Shown here: positions 16,569 through 25,535 of the stretch, one piece after another | Position numbering within the stretch: position 1 is the stretch's first letter | How the letters are laid out: each line of letters starts with the position of its first letter | NCBI GenBank assembly: GCA_029557895.1 | Contig: JAKQHT010000009.1 | Location: forward strand, 69,108-110,811 | Length of the DNA stretch: 41,704 nt | Reading direction: 5' to 3' | Origin: Bacteroidota bacterium | GTDB lineage: Bacteria > Bacteroidota > Bacteroidia > Flavobacteriales > Flavobacteriaceae | Notes under the pieces: generated by a model | The model's input: the letters and a program-made list of their open reading frames with translations, nothing else | Told to the model about the DNA's origin: nothing | Databases searched by the model: none | Position numbers and translations under genes: made by a program

Positions 16569-17252
16569 TCAATTCAATGTATCGCTTTCAATGATACCGT
16601 CGCGCAATCGGATAACGCGTTTGGCACGCTCCGCGACATCTTCTTCGTGTGTTACCACAATCACTGTGTTGCCTGCATTGTGGATATCATCAAACAATTG
16701 AAGGATTTCCAAAGAGGTTTTGGAATCCAAATTTCCGGTAGGTTCATCGGCAAGGATGATGGATGGTTTGTTGACCAAAGCCCGTCCAACGGCCACACGC
16801 TGACGCTGGCCACCCGACAGTTCGTTGGGTTTGTGATCCATACGGTCGGCAAGCCCAACACTGGTTAGCACTTCCTTGGCACGTTCTGTTCTTTCGGATT
16901 TTGAAGTACCGGCATATACCATCGGCAGGGCAACATTGTCAATGGCCGTAGTGCGTGGCAAAAGATTGAAAGTCTGAAAAACAAACCCAATTTCCTTATT
17001 GCGTATTTCGGCAAGTTCATCATCGCTCATCTGGCTGACATCTTTTCCGTTGAGGATGTATTGTCCAGAAGTAGGTGTGTCCAAACATCCAAGGATGTTC
17101 ATCAGCGTGGATTTTCCAGAGCCGGAAGGTCCCATGATGGCTACATATTCACCGCGTTGTATGTCTAGGTCAATGCCTTTGAGCACATGTAAGGTCTCAT
17201 TGCCCATTTGAAAATTACGGATGATGTTTCTGATGTGTATAACGCTGTTCAT
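16569..17252 (-). CDS. ABC transporter ATP-binding protein, MacB/LolD type
   Basis: A 227-residue ATPase with Walker [11 protein letters not shown]-loop [13 protein letters not shown], signature [15 protein letters not shown], Walker [13 protein letters not shown] and H-loop VVTHEED. The TFNLLP Q-loop and overall pattern are those of MacB/LolD/FtsE mechanotransmission systems rather than importers. No permease is adjacent. The nearest MacB-type permease, on the same strand, is at 26079-27320. Substrate unknown (peptides, drugs or lipoproteins are possible for the family). Confidence 0.93.
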   Translation of the reverse strand: MNSVIHIRNIIRNFQMGNETLHVLKGIDLDIQRGEYVAIMGPSGSGKSTLMNILGCLDTPTSGQYILNGKDVSQMSDDELAEIRNKEIGFVFQTFNLLPRTTAIDNVALPMVYAGTSKSERTERAKEVLTSVGLADRMDHKPNELSGGQRQRVAVGRALVNKPSIILADEPTGNLDSKTSLEILQLFDDIHNAGNTVIVVTHEEDVAERAKRVIRLRDGIIESDTLN

Positions 17253-17335
17253 GGTTTGTATGGATTGGTTATTCCTGCTTGCAAGATAAATATTCGCTTT
17301 TTATCTGACGCAATACGTAATAAATTGTTACATGC

Positions 17336-17359
17336 TATTCCCGGAAAGCCGGAATCTCG
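17336..17359. repeat. Degenerate REP-like hairpin between rdgB and the ABC ATPase gene
   Basis: ATTCCCGG-AAAG-CCGGAAT forms a 7-bp stem with one bulged C and is followed by CTCG. It resembles worn copies of the ATTCCCGC...GCGGGAATCTC palindromes scattered in many bacterial genomes. The rest of 17253-17413 shows nothing else. Confidence 0.4.
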
Positions 17360-17413
17360 ACCGTTGTTCATTCATTATTGTGGAGTTTCATGATTTTGGC
17401 ATAAGATTGAGCT

Positions 17414-17992
17414 TCATAAATTTGAAAGAAAATCAATCAGTTGCTTTGTGGCTTTTCCTCTATGTCCAATGGTGTTTTTTAGCTCCAAATCCATTTCGGC
17501 AAACGTTTTGTCATAGTTGTCTGGCTGAAAAACAGGATCGTAGCCAAAACCTTTGTTGCCGCGTTTTTCAAGAGTGATGTTGCCTTTGCAAATCCCTGTA
17601 AATGTATGTAGCGCACCGTCCAGATGCAAGGCGATGACGGTTTTGAACTGCGCTTTTCGGTTTTGTCGGTTTTCAAGGTTGGACAATAGTTTGTCCATAT
17701 TGTCATCAGAATTTCGCTGTGGCCCGGCATAACGGGCAGAATACACGCCAGGTTCGCCATTCAAAGCAACAACTTCCAAACCTGTATCGTCGGCAAAACA
17801 GTTATAACCATACATTTGTTTTAGGTATTCGGCCTTTTGGATTGCGTTTCCCTCAATTGTAGGTTGCGTCTCCGGGATGTCTTCGTGGCAGTTGATGTCG
17901 CTTAAACTCAAAAGTTTGATATTTGAAGGAAGCAAAGCCTGGACTTCCTTTAATTTGTTGGGGTTGTTGGTGGCAAAAACGAGTTGAATCAT
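17414..17992 (-). CDS. rdgB: Non-canonical purine NTP pyrophosphatase (RdgB/HAM1)
   Basis: A 192-residue house-cleaning enzyme that hydrolyses dITP, XTP and similar to monophosphates before they enter DNA. Family marks are FATNNPNKLKEVQALL at the start, FADDTGLEVVALNGEPGVYSA (catalytic Asp in DDTGL) with SARYAG, the KR-type GNKGFGYDPVF substrate loop, and ISHR-like NTIGHRGKATKQL near the end. It has its own promoter and is divergent from the small lipoprotein gene. Confidence 0.96.
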   Translation of the reverse strand: MIQLVFATNNPNKLKEVQALLPSNIKLLSLSDINCHEDIPETQPTIEGNAIQKAEYLKQMYGYNCFADDTGLEVVALNGEPGVYSARYAGPQRNSDDNMDKLLSNLENRQNRKAQFKTVIALHLDGALHTFTGICKGNITLEKRGNKGFGYDPVFQPDNYDKTFAEMDLELKNTIGHRGKATKQLIDFLSNL

Positions 17993-18009
17993 GAAAAAAA
18001 TATCTTTTT

Positions 18010-18038
18010 CAAAAATACAACCCTATTGGTTAAAACAA
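18010..18038 (-). promoter_or_regulatory. Promoter of rdgB
   Basis: On the minus strand TTG (18038-18036), 18 bp, then TATTTTTG (18017-18010), an exact TAnnTTTG, 17 bp before the ATG. Confidence 0.6.
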
Positions 18039-18148
18039 AAAAATTGATTACTATAGGTTTGGTATTGGCAAAAAAAACAATTTAGCAATTGAATGTCAAA
18101 ACCGATTCCTGAAAAATCATTAAATTGTATTCTTAAAAATAGGAAGTG

Positions 18149-18523
18149 ATGACTTATTCTAAAAGGACTACTCTGTTAGTAGGAATTTTTTTCCTTGTCA
18201 TATTTGGTTGCAAATCCTCCGAAGGCACAACGTCCGGTCTGCCAGAGTGCGTACTTGCCAAGATTCAGGAAATAAAAAACGAACCCGTTCAAAATCCGCC
18301 GGGCGAAGTGTGGCAATGGAAGTCCGGTAGCGAGCTGTACTATTATTTCAATGCGCCGTGCTGCGATTTTTTTAGTGAACTTTATGACAGCCATTGCGAA
18401 TTTGTCTGTGCGCCAGACGGTGGCATCAAGGGTACGGGTGACGGCAAATGCCCAACATTTTCAGAAAAAACCGAAAGGGTATTGATTTTTCGCGATGAAC
18501 GGAAAAACATTCGTGGAAAATGA
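18149..18523 (+). CDS. Small Cys-rich lipoprotein, DUF6970-like
   Basis: A 124-residue lipoprotein: signal TLLVGIFFLVIFGCKSS with the lipid Cys about 21. The mature part carries a distinct pattern, PECVLAKIQEIKNEPVQNPP, then NAPCCDFFSELYDSHC and CAPDGGIKGTGDGKCPTF, with seven cysteines after the lipobox. I think this is the family called DUF6970, function unknown; the name is from memory. The cysteines suggest disulphides in the periplasm or on the surface. I chose the ATG at 18149 over the GTG just before it. AGGA lies a few bases upstream. Confidence 0.75.
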   Translation: MTYSKRTTLLVGIFFLVIFGCKSSEGTTSGLPECVLAKIQEIKNEPVQNPPGEVWQWKSGSELYYYFNAPCCDFFSELYDSHCEFVCAPDGGIKGTGDGKCPTFSEKTERVLIFRDERKNIRGK

Positions 18524-18567
18524 TGCGGGAACAACTTTGAACATTGAATCTTGAACCTTGAAACCAA

Positions 18568-19041
18568 CTATCGATGATGATACGGTTCATTTTTCAAAAT
18601 CGTAAAAGCGCGGTATAGCTGCTCGATGACGAACAGGCGTACCATTTGATGGGAAAAAGTCATTTTTGAAAGTGATAATTTCCCAAAAGCGGTTGCGTAA
18701 ACTTCTTGTGAAAACCCATAAGGACCGCCAATAGCAAACACCAATTGTTTGATACCGGAATTCATGTGCTTTTGCAGATATGCAGAAAATCCGACCGAGT
18801 CCATCTGTTTGCCATTTTCATCCAAAAGAACCAACACATCGCTCGATGACAACTTGCTTAAAATCAGTTCGCCTTCCTTCTGTTTTTGTTGATCTTCAGG
18901 CAGATGTTTGCTGTTTTTTATGTCAGGGATGATTTCAAAATCAAACTTGATGTAATGGCCAAGTCGTTTCCGGTATTCGTCAATCAATGACTGCAATTGC
19001 GTGTTGTCGGTCTTGCCGATAGCGAGGAGTTTTATTTGCAT
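18568..19041 (-). CDS. rlmH: 23S rRNA (pseudouridine1915-N3)-methyltransferase RlmH
   Basis: A 157-residue SPOUT methyltransferase that methylates pseudouridine 1915 in helix 69 of 23S rRNA. The start MQIKLLAIGKTD, the SAM-binding knot segments LVLLDENGKQMDS and FAIGGPYGFS, and the end LSKMTFSHQMVRLFVIEQLY with YHHR are nearly invariant in the family. Length is standard. It is divergent from nadC. Confidence 0.97.
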   Translation of the reverse strand: MQIKLLAIGKTDNTQLQSLIDEYRKRLGHYIKFDFEIIPDIKNSKHLPEDQQKQKEGELILSKLSSSDVLVLLDENGKQMDSVGFSAYLQKHMNSGIKQLVFAIGGPYGFSQEVYATAFGKLSLSKMTFSHQMVRLFVIEQLYRAFTILKNEPYHHR

Positions 19042-19045
19042 GGAA

Positions 19046-19053
19046 CAAAATTA
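19046..19053 (-). promoter_or_regulatory. -7 element of rlmH
   Basis: TAATTTTG on the minus strand is an exact TAnnTTTG ending 4 bp before the rlmH ATG, implying a very short or absent leader. No -33 TTG was found at normal distance. Confidence 0.45.
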
Positions 19054-19139
19054 CGATTTTATTGATATTTGTAATTTGACATTTGTAATTTCAGCTTTTC
19101 AAATTTCAAATTCTTATTTTTACACTAAAGATTTTTCAG

Positions 19140-19997
19140 ATGATTTCAGAAGCACAGTTTCAAAAAGAAATAGATTATATTATATCAAATGCGATCCGTG
19201 AAGATGTGGGCGATGGCGACCACAGTTCGCTCGCCTGTATTCCGGCAGGCGCAAAGGGCAAGGCCAAGTTGCTGGTCAAGGACCAAGGCATAATTGCCGG
19301 TGTAGGGTTTGCCAAGCAGGTTTTTGGCTACATCGATAAAGACCTCAAAGTAGAGGTGCTGAAAGAGGATGGTTCTAAAGTGTGTTATGGCGATATTGTT
19401 TTTTACGTGGAAGGAAGCTCACAATCAATTTTGAAGGCCGAGCGTTTGGTGCTCAATGCCATGCAGCGTATGAGCGCCATAGCTACCAAGACCAAGGTGT
19501 TTGCCGATTTGCTGGAAGGTACCAAAACGAAAATCCTTGACACCAGAAAAACCACCCCCGGAATTCGTGCTTTGGAGAAATGGGCCGTAAAAATAGGAGG
19601 AGGAGAAAACCATAGGTTTGCCCTCTACGACATGATCATGTTAAAGGACAACCATATCGATTTTGCCGGTGGTATTACAAAGGCCATTACCAAAACCAAA
19701 CAGTATCTAAAAGATAACGACAAAGATTTGAAGATCATTGTCGAGGCTCGGAATCTTGAGGAAATTAAGGAAATCATTGATAATGAAGGTGTCTATCGTA
19801 TTTTGATTGACAATTTTAATTTTGAAGATACCAAAAAAGCAGTAGAACTTATTGGAGATAAATGCCAGACCGAATCATCCGGAGGTATCAATGAAAAAAC
19901 CGCAAGAGGGTATGCAGAATGTGGTGTGGACTATATATCATCGGGCGCACTGACACATTCGGTTTACAATATGGATTTGAGCTTAAAGGCTGTCTGA
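19140..19997 (+). CDS. nadC: Nicotinate-nucleotide pyrophosphorylase (carboxylating)
   Basis: A 285-residue enzyme that turns quinolinate and PRPP into nicotinate mononucleotide, CO2 and PPi in de novo NAD synthesis. Marks are IREDVGDGDHSS, ERLVLNAMQRMSAIATKT, ILDTRKTTPGIRALEKWAV (substrate-binding Arg/Lys), GGGENHRFALYDMIMLKDNH, and IVEARNLEEI with SSGGINEKTA at the end of the barrel. It leads a tight run with yihY (2-bp gap) and priA. Confidence 0.97.
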   Translation: MISEAQFQKEIDYIISNAIREDVGDGDHSSLACIPAGAKGKAKLLVKDQGIIAGVGFAKQVFGYIDKDLKVEVLKEDGSKVCYGDIVFYVEGSSQSILKAERLVLNAMQRMSAIATKTKVFADLLEGTKTKILDTRKTTPGIRALEKWAVKIGGGENHRFALYDMIMLKDNHIDFAGGITKAITKTKQYLKDNDKDLKIIVEARNLEEIKEIIDNEGVYRILIDNFNFEDTKKAVELIGDKCQTESSGGINEKTARGYAECGVDYISSGALTHSVYNMDLSLKAV

Positions 19998-19999
19998 TT

Positions 20000-20980
20000 A
20001 TGAGTGAGGCGCCAAACGAAAATATTGAGGACGAAATCGAGGACAAACTTGAGAAGCTTCCCGTGGTCAAATATCTGGTTCGGCTCCTAAAAAAAATTAG
20101 GTTGCCTGCCCTTGAAGGTCTGACCTTGTACGCTTTTTTGAGATTCTATGCCAAAGGCATCGTCAAAGGAGCCGTAACATCGAGGGCAAGTGCCATTGCT
20201 TTTAGTTTTTTTACTGCCATATTTCCGTTTTTATTACTGGTCATCATTCTCATTCCGTACATTCCGGTAGAAGGTTTTGACCTGAAATTCAAAGATTTTC
20301 TCAATTCGTTGTTGCCGCCACAAACGTCAGATTTCTTTTTCAACAATATCTTCCAGAACATCTATTCGGACAAAAGTGCCAGACTTATTTCCACGGTTTT
20401 TGCTCTGGCCTTGCTGTTGATGGCCAACGGTATCAGTGCGCTATTTTCTGGATTCCAGAGCTCGTACTACCAGCAGTTGACGCGCAGCATAGTCAAGCAA
20501 TACCTGTATTCGGTGGGCGTGGCCCTGATTTTGGTGTTTTTATTGATTGTCACCATTGCAGTTTTGGGGTATTTTCAACTGTATGTCATCCAAAGGGTGC
20601 TGTACATCATGGATCGGCAAGGTTATGAAACCCATGAGCAAGGTATTTTTATGTTCGAACTTGCCCGATATGTTTTTGTCGTGATCATGGTCTATATGGC
20701 CACAGCTACGCTCTATTATTTTGGCACCAAGGAAGGCCGGTACTCCAAGTTTTTTTCGGTAGGGGCGATATTTACCACCATTTTGATCATGTTGTTCTCC
20801 TACCTTTTCGGAATTTATGTGACCTATTTTTCCACCTACAACGAACTCTACGGCTCCATAGGCGCATTGTTGATTCTGCTATTTTACATCTGGCTCAACT
20901 CAAATATCTTGCTTTTGGGATTTGAACTCAATGCGACGATAAGACAGTTGAAACGCCAAAACAAAAAATCAGATAAGTAA
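20000..20980 (+). CDS. YihY/BrkB family inner membrane protein
   Basis: A 326-residue protein with about six membrane helices (FFTAIFPFLLLVIILIPYIP, AVFALALLLMANGISALFSG region, YSVGVALILVFLLIVTIAVL, and two or three more to the end). The acidic N-terminal stretch (ENIEDEIEDKLEKLP) is cytosolic. The family pattern SRASAIAFSFFTAIFP and the closing SIGALLILLFYIWLNSNILL identify it. The former RNase BN label for this family is considered wrong; true function unknown. The ATG at 20000 follows nadC by 2 bp, and the open frame upstream of it belongs to nadC. Confidence 0.9.
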   Translation: MSEAPNENIEDEIEDKLEKLPVVKYLVRLLKKIRLPALEGLTLYAFLRFYAKGIVKGAVTSRASAIAFSFFTAIFPFLLLVIILIPYIPVEGFDLKFKDFLNSLLPPQTSDFFFNNIFQNIYSDKSARLISTVFALALLLMANGISALFSGFQSSYYQQLTRSIVKQYLYSVGVALILVFLLIVTIAVLGYFQLYVIQRVLYIMDRQGYETHEQGIFMFELARYVFVVIMVYMATATLYYFGTKEGRYSKFFSVGAIFTTILIMLFSYLFGIYVTYFSTYNELYGSIGALLILLFYIWLNSNILLLGFELNATIRQLKRQNKKSDK

Positions 20981-20981
20981 G

Positions 20982-23435
20982 GTGCCACACTTCATCGACG
21001 TCATATTGCCCATTCCGCTGGAAAAGTCCTATACGTACAAAATTTCCGGAACAGAAGCCAAGTTTCTTTCCGTGGGTATGAGGGTTGCCGTACCGTTTGG
21101 AAAATCAAAAATATACACCGGAATTGTTTATAAGATACACAATGTCAATCCATTGAATTATGAGGCCAAAGACATTCACCAGATCTTGGACGACATGCCT
21201 TTGGTTACAGGCGACCAATTGCGATTTTGGGAGTGGATGTCTGGATATTATATGTGTACCATGGGAGAAGTGATGCGTTCGGCACTTCCAAGTGCTTTTA
21301 TTCTCGAAAGCGAAACGATTGTTTCCAAAAATCTCGGAGCGAATATTGATGAAGGCATCTTGAATGACGATGAGTTTTTGGTGCATGAAGCGTTGCATTA
21401 CCGTTCTTCGCTCAAAATCGAGGATATTATGGGCATTTTGGGCAAAAAGAATGTTTTCTCGGTAATCAAAAGTTTGCTTGAAAAAAATGTGATTTTGGTT
21501 CAGGAAGAAATCTTTGATAAATACGTGCCTAAATTGGTACGGTTCGTAAAATTGCGCCCCGAATATGCATCCCACGACTCTTTACGGCAATTGATGGAAA
21601 CCTTGAGCAAAGCTCACAAACAGAGGGATGTGGTCATGGCTTTGTTTTCCATATCTGCCAAGACCAAAAAACCGGTTAAAGTTTCTGAACTCTTGAACGA
21701 AAGCGGGGCAACATCTTCCATTATCAAAACTTTGGTCGATAAAAATATTTTGGAAGAGTTTTACATACAGACCGATAGGGTCGATTATTCGGTTCAAGGA
21801 GAAAACGATTCAAAACAGCTCAACGAACACCAATCAAAAGCTTTAGAGGAAATCAAAACGTCCTTCGACATCCATAATGTTGTCATGATGCACGGGGTCA
21901 CATCGTCAGGCAAGACAGAAATCTTCGTAAAACTGATCCTAGAGACGGTGGCAAAAGGGCAACAAGTACTTTATTTGCTTCCGGAAATCGCCTTGACAAC
22001 ACAGCTTGTCAGGCGGTTGCGGGCTTATTTTGGCGATATGATGTCGGTTTTCCACTCCAGGTATTCGTCTCACGAAAGGGTAGAGGTGTGGTACAATGTA
22101 TTGAATGGCAAACAGAAGGCCAGCGTGGTTTTAGGGGCGCGTTCTTCCGTTTTTTTGCCGTTTCAGAATCTTGGTCTGGTCATAGTTGATGAAGAGCACG
22201 AAACCTCCTACAAGCAGTTTGACCCTGCACCACGCTACCATGCGCGCGATGCAGCCATTGTTCTGGCACATAGTTTTAAGGCCAAAACACTTTTGGGGTC
22301 CGCAACTCCCAGCCTCGAGAGTTATTACAACGTGAAACAGCAAAAATATGGACTTGTGGAGCTCCACAGGAGGTTCAATAATGTGCTGATGCCAGACATA
22401 GAGCTGGTCGATTTAAAGGACAAGTATAAGCGCAAACGCATGAAAGGCCTTTTTAGCGACCGTATGATTGAGGAGATGGAGTTGGCGCTCAATGATGGTA
22501 GGCAGATTATACTTTTTCAGAACAGACGTGGATTTTCACCGATTGTAGAGTGTCGCGTATGCGGCCATTCGCCTCAATGCATCAACTGCGACGTGAGCCT
22601 TACCTACCACCAGTACCGTAACCAGTTGCGTTGCCATTATTGTGGTTATAATACGGTGATGGTCCAAAATTGTCAAGCCTGTGGCAGTGTCGATCTGGAT
22701 AATAAAGGATTTGGCACCGAACAGATTGAAGAACAGGTAAAAGCATTGTTTCCGGCACAAAAAGTAGGTAGAATGGATTTGGATACTACCCGTGGAAAAT
22801 TTGGTTACGAAAAAATCATAACCGCCTTTGAGCAGCAGGAAATAGACATACTGGTAGGTACTCAAATGCTGACCAAAGGATTGGATTTTAGGAACGTAAA
22901 ATTGGTGGGCATCATGAATGCCGACCACTTGCTGAACTTTCCCGACTTTCGTGCGCATGAGCGCAGTTTTCAGTTAATGTCGCAAGTTTCGGGACGCGCC
23001 GGAAGAACGGATGTGCGCGGCAAGGTCTTGATACAGACCTACAATCCCCACCATCAGATTTTGCAACAAGTGTCAACCAACAGTTATGCCGAAATGTATG
23101 CCGACCAGATGGTAGAGCGCCAAAACTTCAAGTACCCGCCGGTGTATCGATTGATAAAGCTCACGCTGCGACACAACGATTATGGCAGGGTAAATATGGG
23201 TGCCGAATGGTTTGCCCGATCGTTGCGACAGATGTTCGCCGCCAATGTCCTTGGGCCCGAGTTTCCACCAGTGCCGCGCATCCGAAACCAATACCATATC
23301 AATATTTTGGTAAAGTTACCACCGGAAATATCACTGGTAAAAACGAAAGAAGCTATTGCGAAAATTCACAATAGCTTCATGAGTATCAAAGATTTTAGGG
23401 CAATAAGGGTAATCATCAATGTTGATAATTACTGA
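20982..23435 (+). CDS. priA: Primosomal protein N', replication restart helicase
   Basis: An 817-residue superfamily 2 helicase that reloads the replisome at stalled forks. The 3'-DNA-binding domain comes first (FIDVILPIPLEKSYTYKI, VGMRVAVPFGKSKIYTGIVY). Walker A is HGVTSSGKTEIF, the DEEH box is VIVDEEHETSYKQ, followed by LLGSATPSLESYYN. The zinc insert has eight cysteines (CRVCGHSPQCINC, CHYCGY, CQACGS), and the last helicase motif is SQVSGRAGRTDVRGKVLIQT. Start is the GTG at 20982, 1 bp after the yihY stop; no nearby ATG keeps the conserved N-terminus. Confidence 0.97.
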   Translation: MPHFIDVILPIPLEKSYTYKISGTEAKFLSVGMRVAVPFGKSKIYTGIVYKIHNVNPLNYEAKDIHQILDDMPLVTGDQLRFWEWMSGYYMCTMGEVMRSALPSAFILESETIVSKNLGANIDEGILNDDEFLVHEALHYRSSLKIEDIMGILGKKNVFSVIKSLLEKNVILVQEEIFDKYVPKLVRFVKLRPEYASHDSLRQLMETLSKAHKQRDVVMALFSISAKTKKPVKVSELLNESGATSSIIKTLVDKNILEEFYIQTDRVDYSVQGENDSKQLNEHQSKALEEIKTSFDIHNVVMMHGVTSSGKTEIFVKLILETVAKGQQVLYLLPEIALTTQLVRRLRAYFGDMMSVFHSRYSSHERVEVWYNVLNGKQKASVVLGARSSVFLPFQNLGLVIVDEEHETSYKQFDPAPRYHARDAAIVLAHSFKAKTLLGSATPSLESYYNVKQQKYGLVELHRRFNNVLMPDIELVDLKDKYKRKRMKGLFSDRMIEEMELALNDGRQIILFQNRRGFSPIVECRVCGHSPQCINCDVSLTYHQYRNQLRCHYCGYNTVMVQNCQACGSVDLDNKGFGTEQIEEQVKALFPAQKVGRMDLDTTRGKFGYEKIITAFEQQEIDILVGTQMLTKGLDFRNVKLVGIMNADHLLNFPDFRAHERSFQLMSQVSGRAGRTDVRGKVLIQTYNPHHQILQQVSTNSYAEMYADQMVERQNFKYPPVYRLIKLTLRHNDYGRVNMGAEWFARSLRQMFAANVLGPEFPPVPRIRNQYHINILVKLPPEISLVKTKEAIAKIHNSFMSIKDFRAIRVIINVDNY

Positions 23436-23440
23436 TAAGT

Positions 23441-24136
23441 TTAAATGTTGTTTAGGGCTTCAACAAGGTCAGATTTTTTGTTTCGGCTCAAGGGTATTTC
23501 ATACGCCCCGACTTCCACGTTTTTGCTGTTGAAACGATCCACTTTATCAAGATTGACTATATAGGATTTGTGGATTCTCAAAAATTTCCCCTCTGGAAGT
23601 TCTTGTTCAAAAGCTTTCATGGTCGATAGAACCACAAGGCTGTTTTCTTCGGTTACCAACTTCACATAATCGCCAAGGGCTTCGATCCATTTGATGTCCT
23701 TGATATATACTTTACGTTTTTTGAGGTTGCTCTTTACGAAGATGTGTTCGCCGTCAGCCTCGTTAAAGTCGAGTTTCAATTTGTGCTGTTCCAGGGCTTT
23801 TTCTACAGCAATATTGAAACGTTCCCTTGTTATGGGCTTTTGAAGATAATCCGTTGCATCGTAATTGAAGGCCTTGAAGGCGTATTCGGTCTTACCGGTG
23901 ACAAAGATAATCTGGGGCTTGTTGTTGAGCACGTCGAGCAACTCAAATCCGTTGAGTACAGGCATCTCAATATCGAGAAAGATCAGATCCACCTTGTGGG
24001 TGTTCAGGCCGTTCTTGGTCTCGAGTGCACTGCTGTATTCTGCAATCAGATTGAGGGACGAATGCCCTTCTATCAGCTTCACAATGGATAGCCGTTGTAT
24101 TGCGGAATCGTCCACTACTACACAGTTTAATGTCAT
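23441..24136 (-). CDS. LytTR-family DNA-binding response regulator
   Basis: A 231-residue two-domain regulator. The receiver domain (about 1-120) has CVVVDDSAIQRL, the phosphorylated Asp in LIFLDIEMPVLNGFELL, FVTGKTEYAFKAF and DYLQKP (Lys). The LytTR DNA-binding domain (about 135-231) has IKDIKWIEALGDYVKLVTE, TMKAFEQELP, and FLRIHKSYIVNLDKV. I chose the ATG at 24136; 23 codons upstream stay open but are unlike the family. No histidine kinase is next to it, so it is an orphan in this window. It is divergent from rpsF and ends 5 bp from the priA stop. Confidence 0.92.
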   Translation of the reverse strand: MTLNCVVVDDSAIQRLSIVKLIEGHSSLNLIAEYSSALETKNGLNTHKVDLIFLDIEMPVLNGFELLDVLNNKPQIIFVTGKTEYAFKAFNYDATDYLQKPITRERFNIAVEKALEQHKLKLDFNEADGEHIFVKSNLKKRKVYIKDIKWIEALGDYVKLVTEENSLVVLSTMKAFEQELPEGKFLRIHKSYIVNLDKVDRFNSKNVEVGAYEIPLSRNKKSDLVEALNNI

Positions 24137-24273
24137 AACATTACAATTTATTAGGTTAAGATATCGACAATAGTACGAAAAATTCGGATAAAAACCAAAA
24201 AACATCGGTAAACTGTTTAATTTAACAATATTTTAACACTTCTTTCTTACTCAAATTTTTACTAACAAAAATG

Positions 24274-24304
24274 TTGCCAGAAATGGAAAATATGTGTATT
24301 TTTG
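24274..24304 (+). promoter_or_regulatory. Promoter of the rpsF-rpsR-rplI operon
   Basis: TTG (24274-24276), 20 bp, then TATTTTTG (24297-24304), an exact TAnnTTTG. The leader to the rpsF ATG is about 30 bp and AT-rich. Confidence 0.7.
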
Positions 24305-24334
24305 CAGCCAATTTTTAATAAAAAACATTATTTT

Positions 24335-24673
24335 ATGAACCATTATGAAACTGTTTTCATCTTGAATCCCGTTTTATCTGACACACAGATAAAGGAAACA
24401 GTGCAGAAATACGAAGACTTTCTTGTTTCTAAAGGAGCGAAGATGATATCGAAAGAAGATTGGGGCCTCAAAAAATTGGCTTACCCAATCCAGAACAAAA
24501 AAAGTGGGTTTTACCACTTGTTTGAGTACGCCGTAGAAGGTGATGCAATCGCTCAACTCGAATTGGAGTTCAGGCGCGATGAGCGTTTCATGCGCTACCT
24601 GACCGTTAAATTGGACAAGCACGCTATTGCTTGGGCCGAAAAAAGAAGGAACAGAAACAAACAAAAAGCTTAA
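24335..24673 (+). CDS. rpsF: 30S ribosomal protein S6
   Basis: A 112-residue protein, MNHYETVFILNPVLSDTQIK at the start, then GLKKLAYPIQNKKSGFYHLF and ELEFRRDERFMRYLTVKLDK, all typical of S6. It pairs with S18 on the platform of the small subunit. I start at the ATG at 24335; a TTG 33 bp earlier is in frame but lies in the promoter. Operon order is rpsF-rpsR-rplI with 3-bp and 12-bp gaps. Confidence 0.98.
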   Translation: MNHYETVFILNPVLSDTQIKETVQKYEDFLVSKGAKMISKEDWGLKKLAYPIQNKKSGFYHLFEYAVEGDAIAQLELEFRRDERFMRYLTVKLDKHAIAWAEKRRNRNKQKA

Positions 24674-24676
24674 TCC

Positions 24677-24973
24677 ATGTCATCAATAGAACAACAAGCA
24701 AAAGGAAAAAAAGATGGTGAGATCAGGTATCTGACACCATTGAACATAGACACAAGCAAAACCAAAAAATATTGTCGTTTCAAAAAGTCGGGCATCAAGT
24801 ACATCGATTACAAAGACGCTGACTTCTTGTTGAGTTTTGTGAACGAACAAGGCAAACTCCTGCCAAGACGTTTGACGGGTACTTCCCTAAAATACCAAAG
24901 AAAAGTATCGACTGCCGTCAAGAGGGCACGCCACCTTGCGTTGATGCCTTACGTAGCCGATTTGTTAAAATAA
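24677..24973 (+). CDS. rpsR: 30S ribosomal protein S18
   Basis: A 98-residue protein with [40 protein letters not shown] and [16 protein letters not shown], the S18 signature. It binds S6, encoded 3 bp upstream. As in other Bacteroidetes there is no ssb gene between S6 and S18. Confidence 0.98.
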   Translation: MSSIEQQAKGKKDGEIRYLTPLNIDTSKTKKYCRFKKSGIKYIDYKDADFLLSFVNEQGKLLPRRLTGTSLKYQRKVSTAVKRARHLALMPYVADLLK

Positions 24974-24985
24974 AAACACATAACT

Positions 24986-25441
24986 ATGGAACTTATATTA
25001 AAACAAGACGTTGAGAATTTAGGATTTAAAGACGATATTGTAACAGTTAAGAACGGTTATGGTAGAAATTATTTGATCCCGCAAAAAATGGCCGTTATGG
25101 CCACCCCATCAGCTAAAAAAGTTTTGGCTGAAAATCTGAAACAAAGAGCTTTCAAAGACAAAAAGATTGTTGACGAGGCACAGAAAACCGCTGAAGCCAT
25201 CAAAGCTCTGGATATCAAGATATCTGCCAATGCAGGTGCTGACGGAAGACTTTTTGGTTCCGTATCAAACATCGATCTTGCAAATGTGCTTAATGAAGCA
25301 GGTCACGCCATCGACAAAAAGTACATAGCCATCAATGGCGGTACCGTAAAGCGTTTGGGAACCTATGGCGCTGTTGTAAGGTTGCACAGGAACGTTGCCG
25401 CAGAATTGGAGTTTGATGTCGTTCCAGATACACAACAATAA
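24986..25441 (+). CDS. rplI: 50S ribosomal protein L9
   Basis: A 151-residue protein with the L9 N-terminal domain MELILKQDVENLGFKDDIVT, the signature VKNGYGRNYLIPQKMAVMAT, a long connecting helix (LAENLKQRAFKDKKIVDEAQ), and the C-terminal domain with DGRLFGSVSNIDLANVL. Last gene of the operon, followed by a terminator. Confidence 0.98.
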   Translation: MELILKQDVENLGFKDDIVTVKNGYGRNYLIPQKMAVMATPSAKKVLAENLKQRAFKDKKIVDEAQKTAEAIKALDIKISANAGADGRLFGSVSNIDLANVLNEAGHAIDKKYIAINGGTVKRLGTYGAVVRLHRNVAAELEFDVVPDTQQ

Positions 25442-25456
25442 AAATATTACCTACTG

Positions 25457-25488
25457 AAAAAGCCTCAACTTGTTGGGGCTTTTTTTTT
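25457..25488 (+). terminator. Terminator of the rpsF-rpsR-rplI operon
   Basis: AAAAGCCTCAAC and GTTGGGGCTTTT form a 12-bp stem with one G-T pair and a 2-base TT gap, then a run of T. It starts 16 bp after the rplI stop. Confidence 0.85.
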
Positions 25489-25535
25489 AGGATCAATTAA
25501 TAAAGCTTCCTTTAGTGGAAGATTTTTACCATCCA

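Noticed and set aside
18524..18567. Short TTGAA-rich run with TTGAACATTGAATCTTGAAC
   Set aside because: Looks like low-complexity microrepeat sequence between genes; no fold or border could be supported.
24137..24205. N-terminal extension of the LytTR regulator
   Set aside because: The 23 extra residues are unlike any receiver domain start; the ATG at 24136 begins MTLNCVVVDD as expected.
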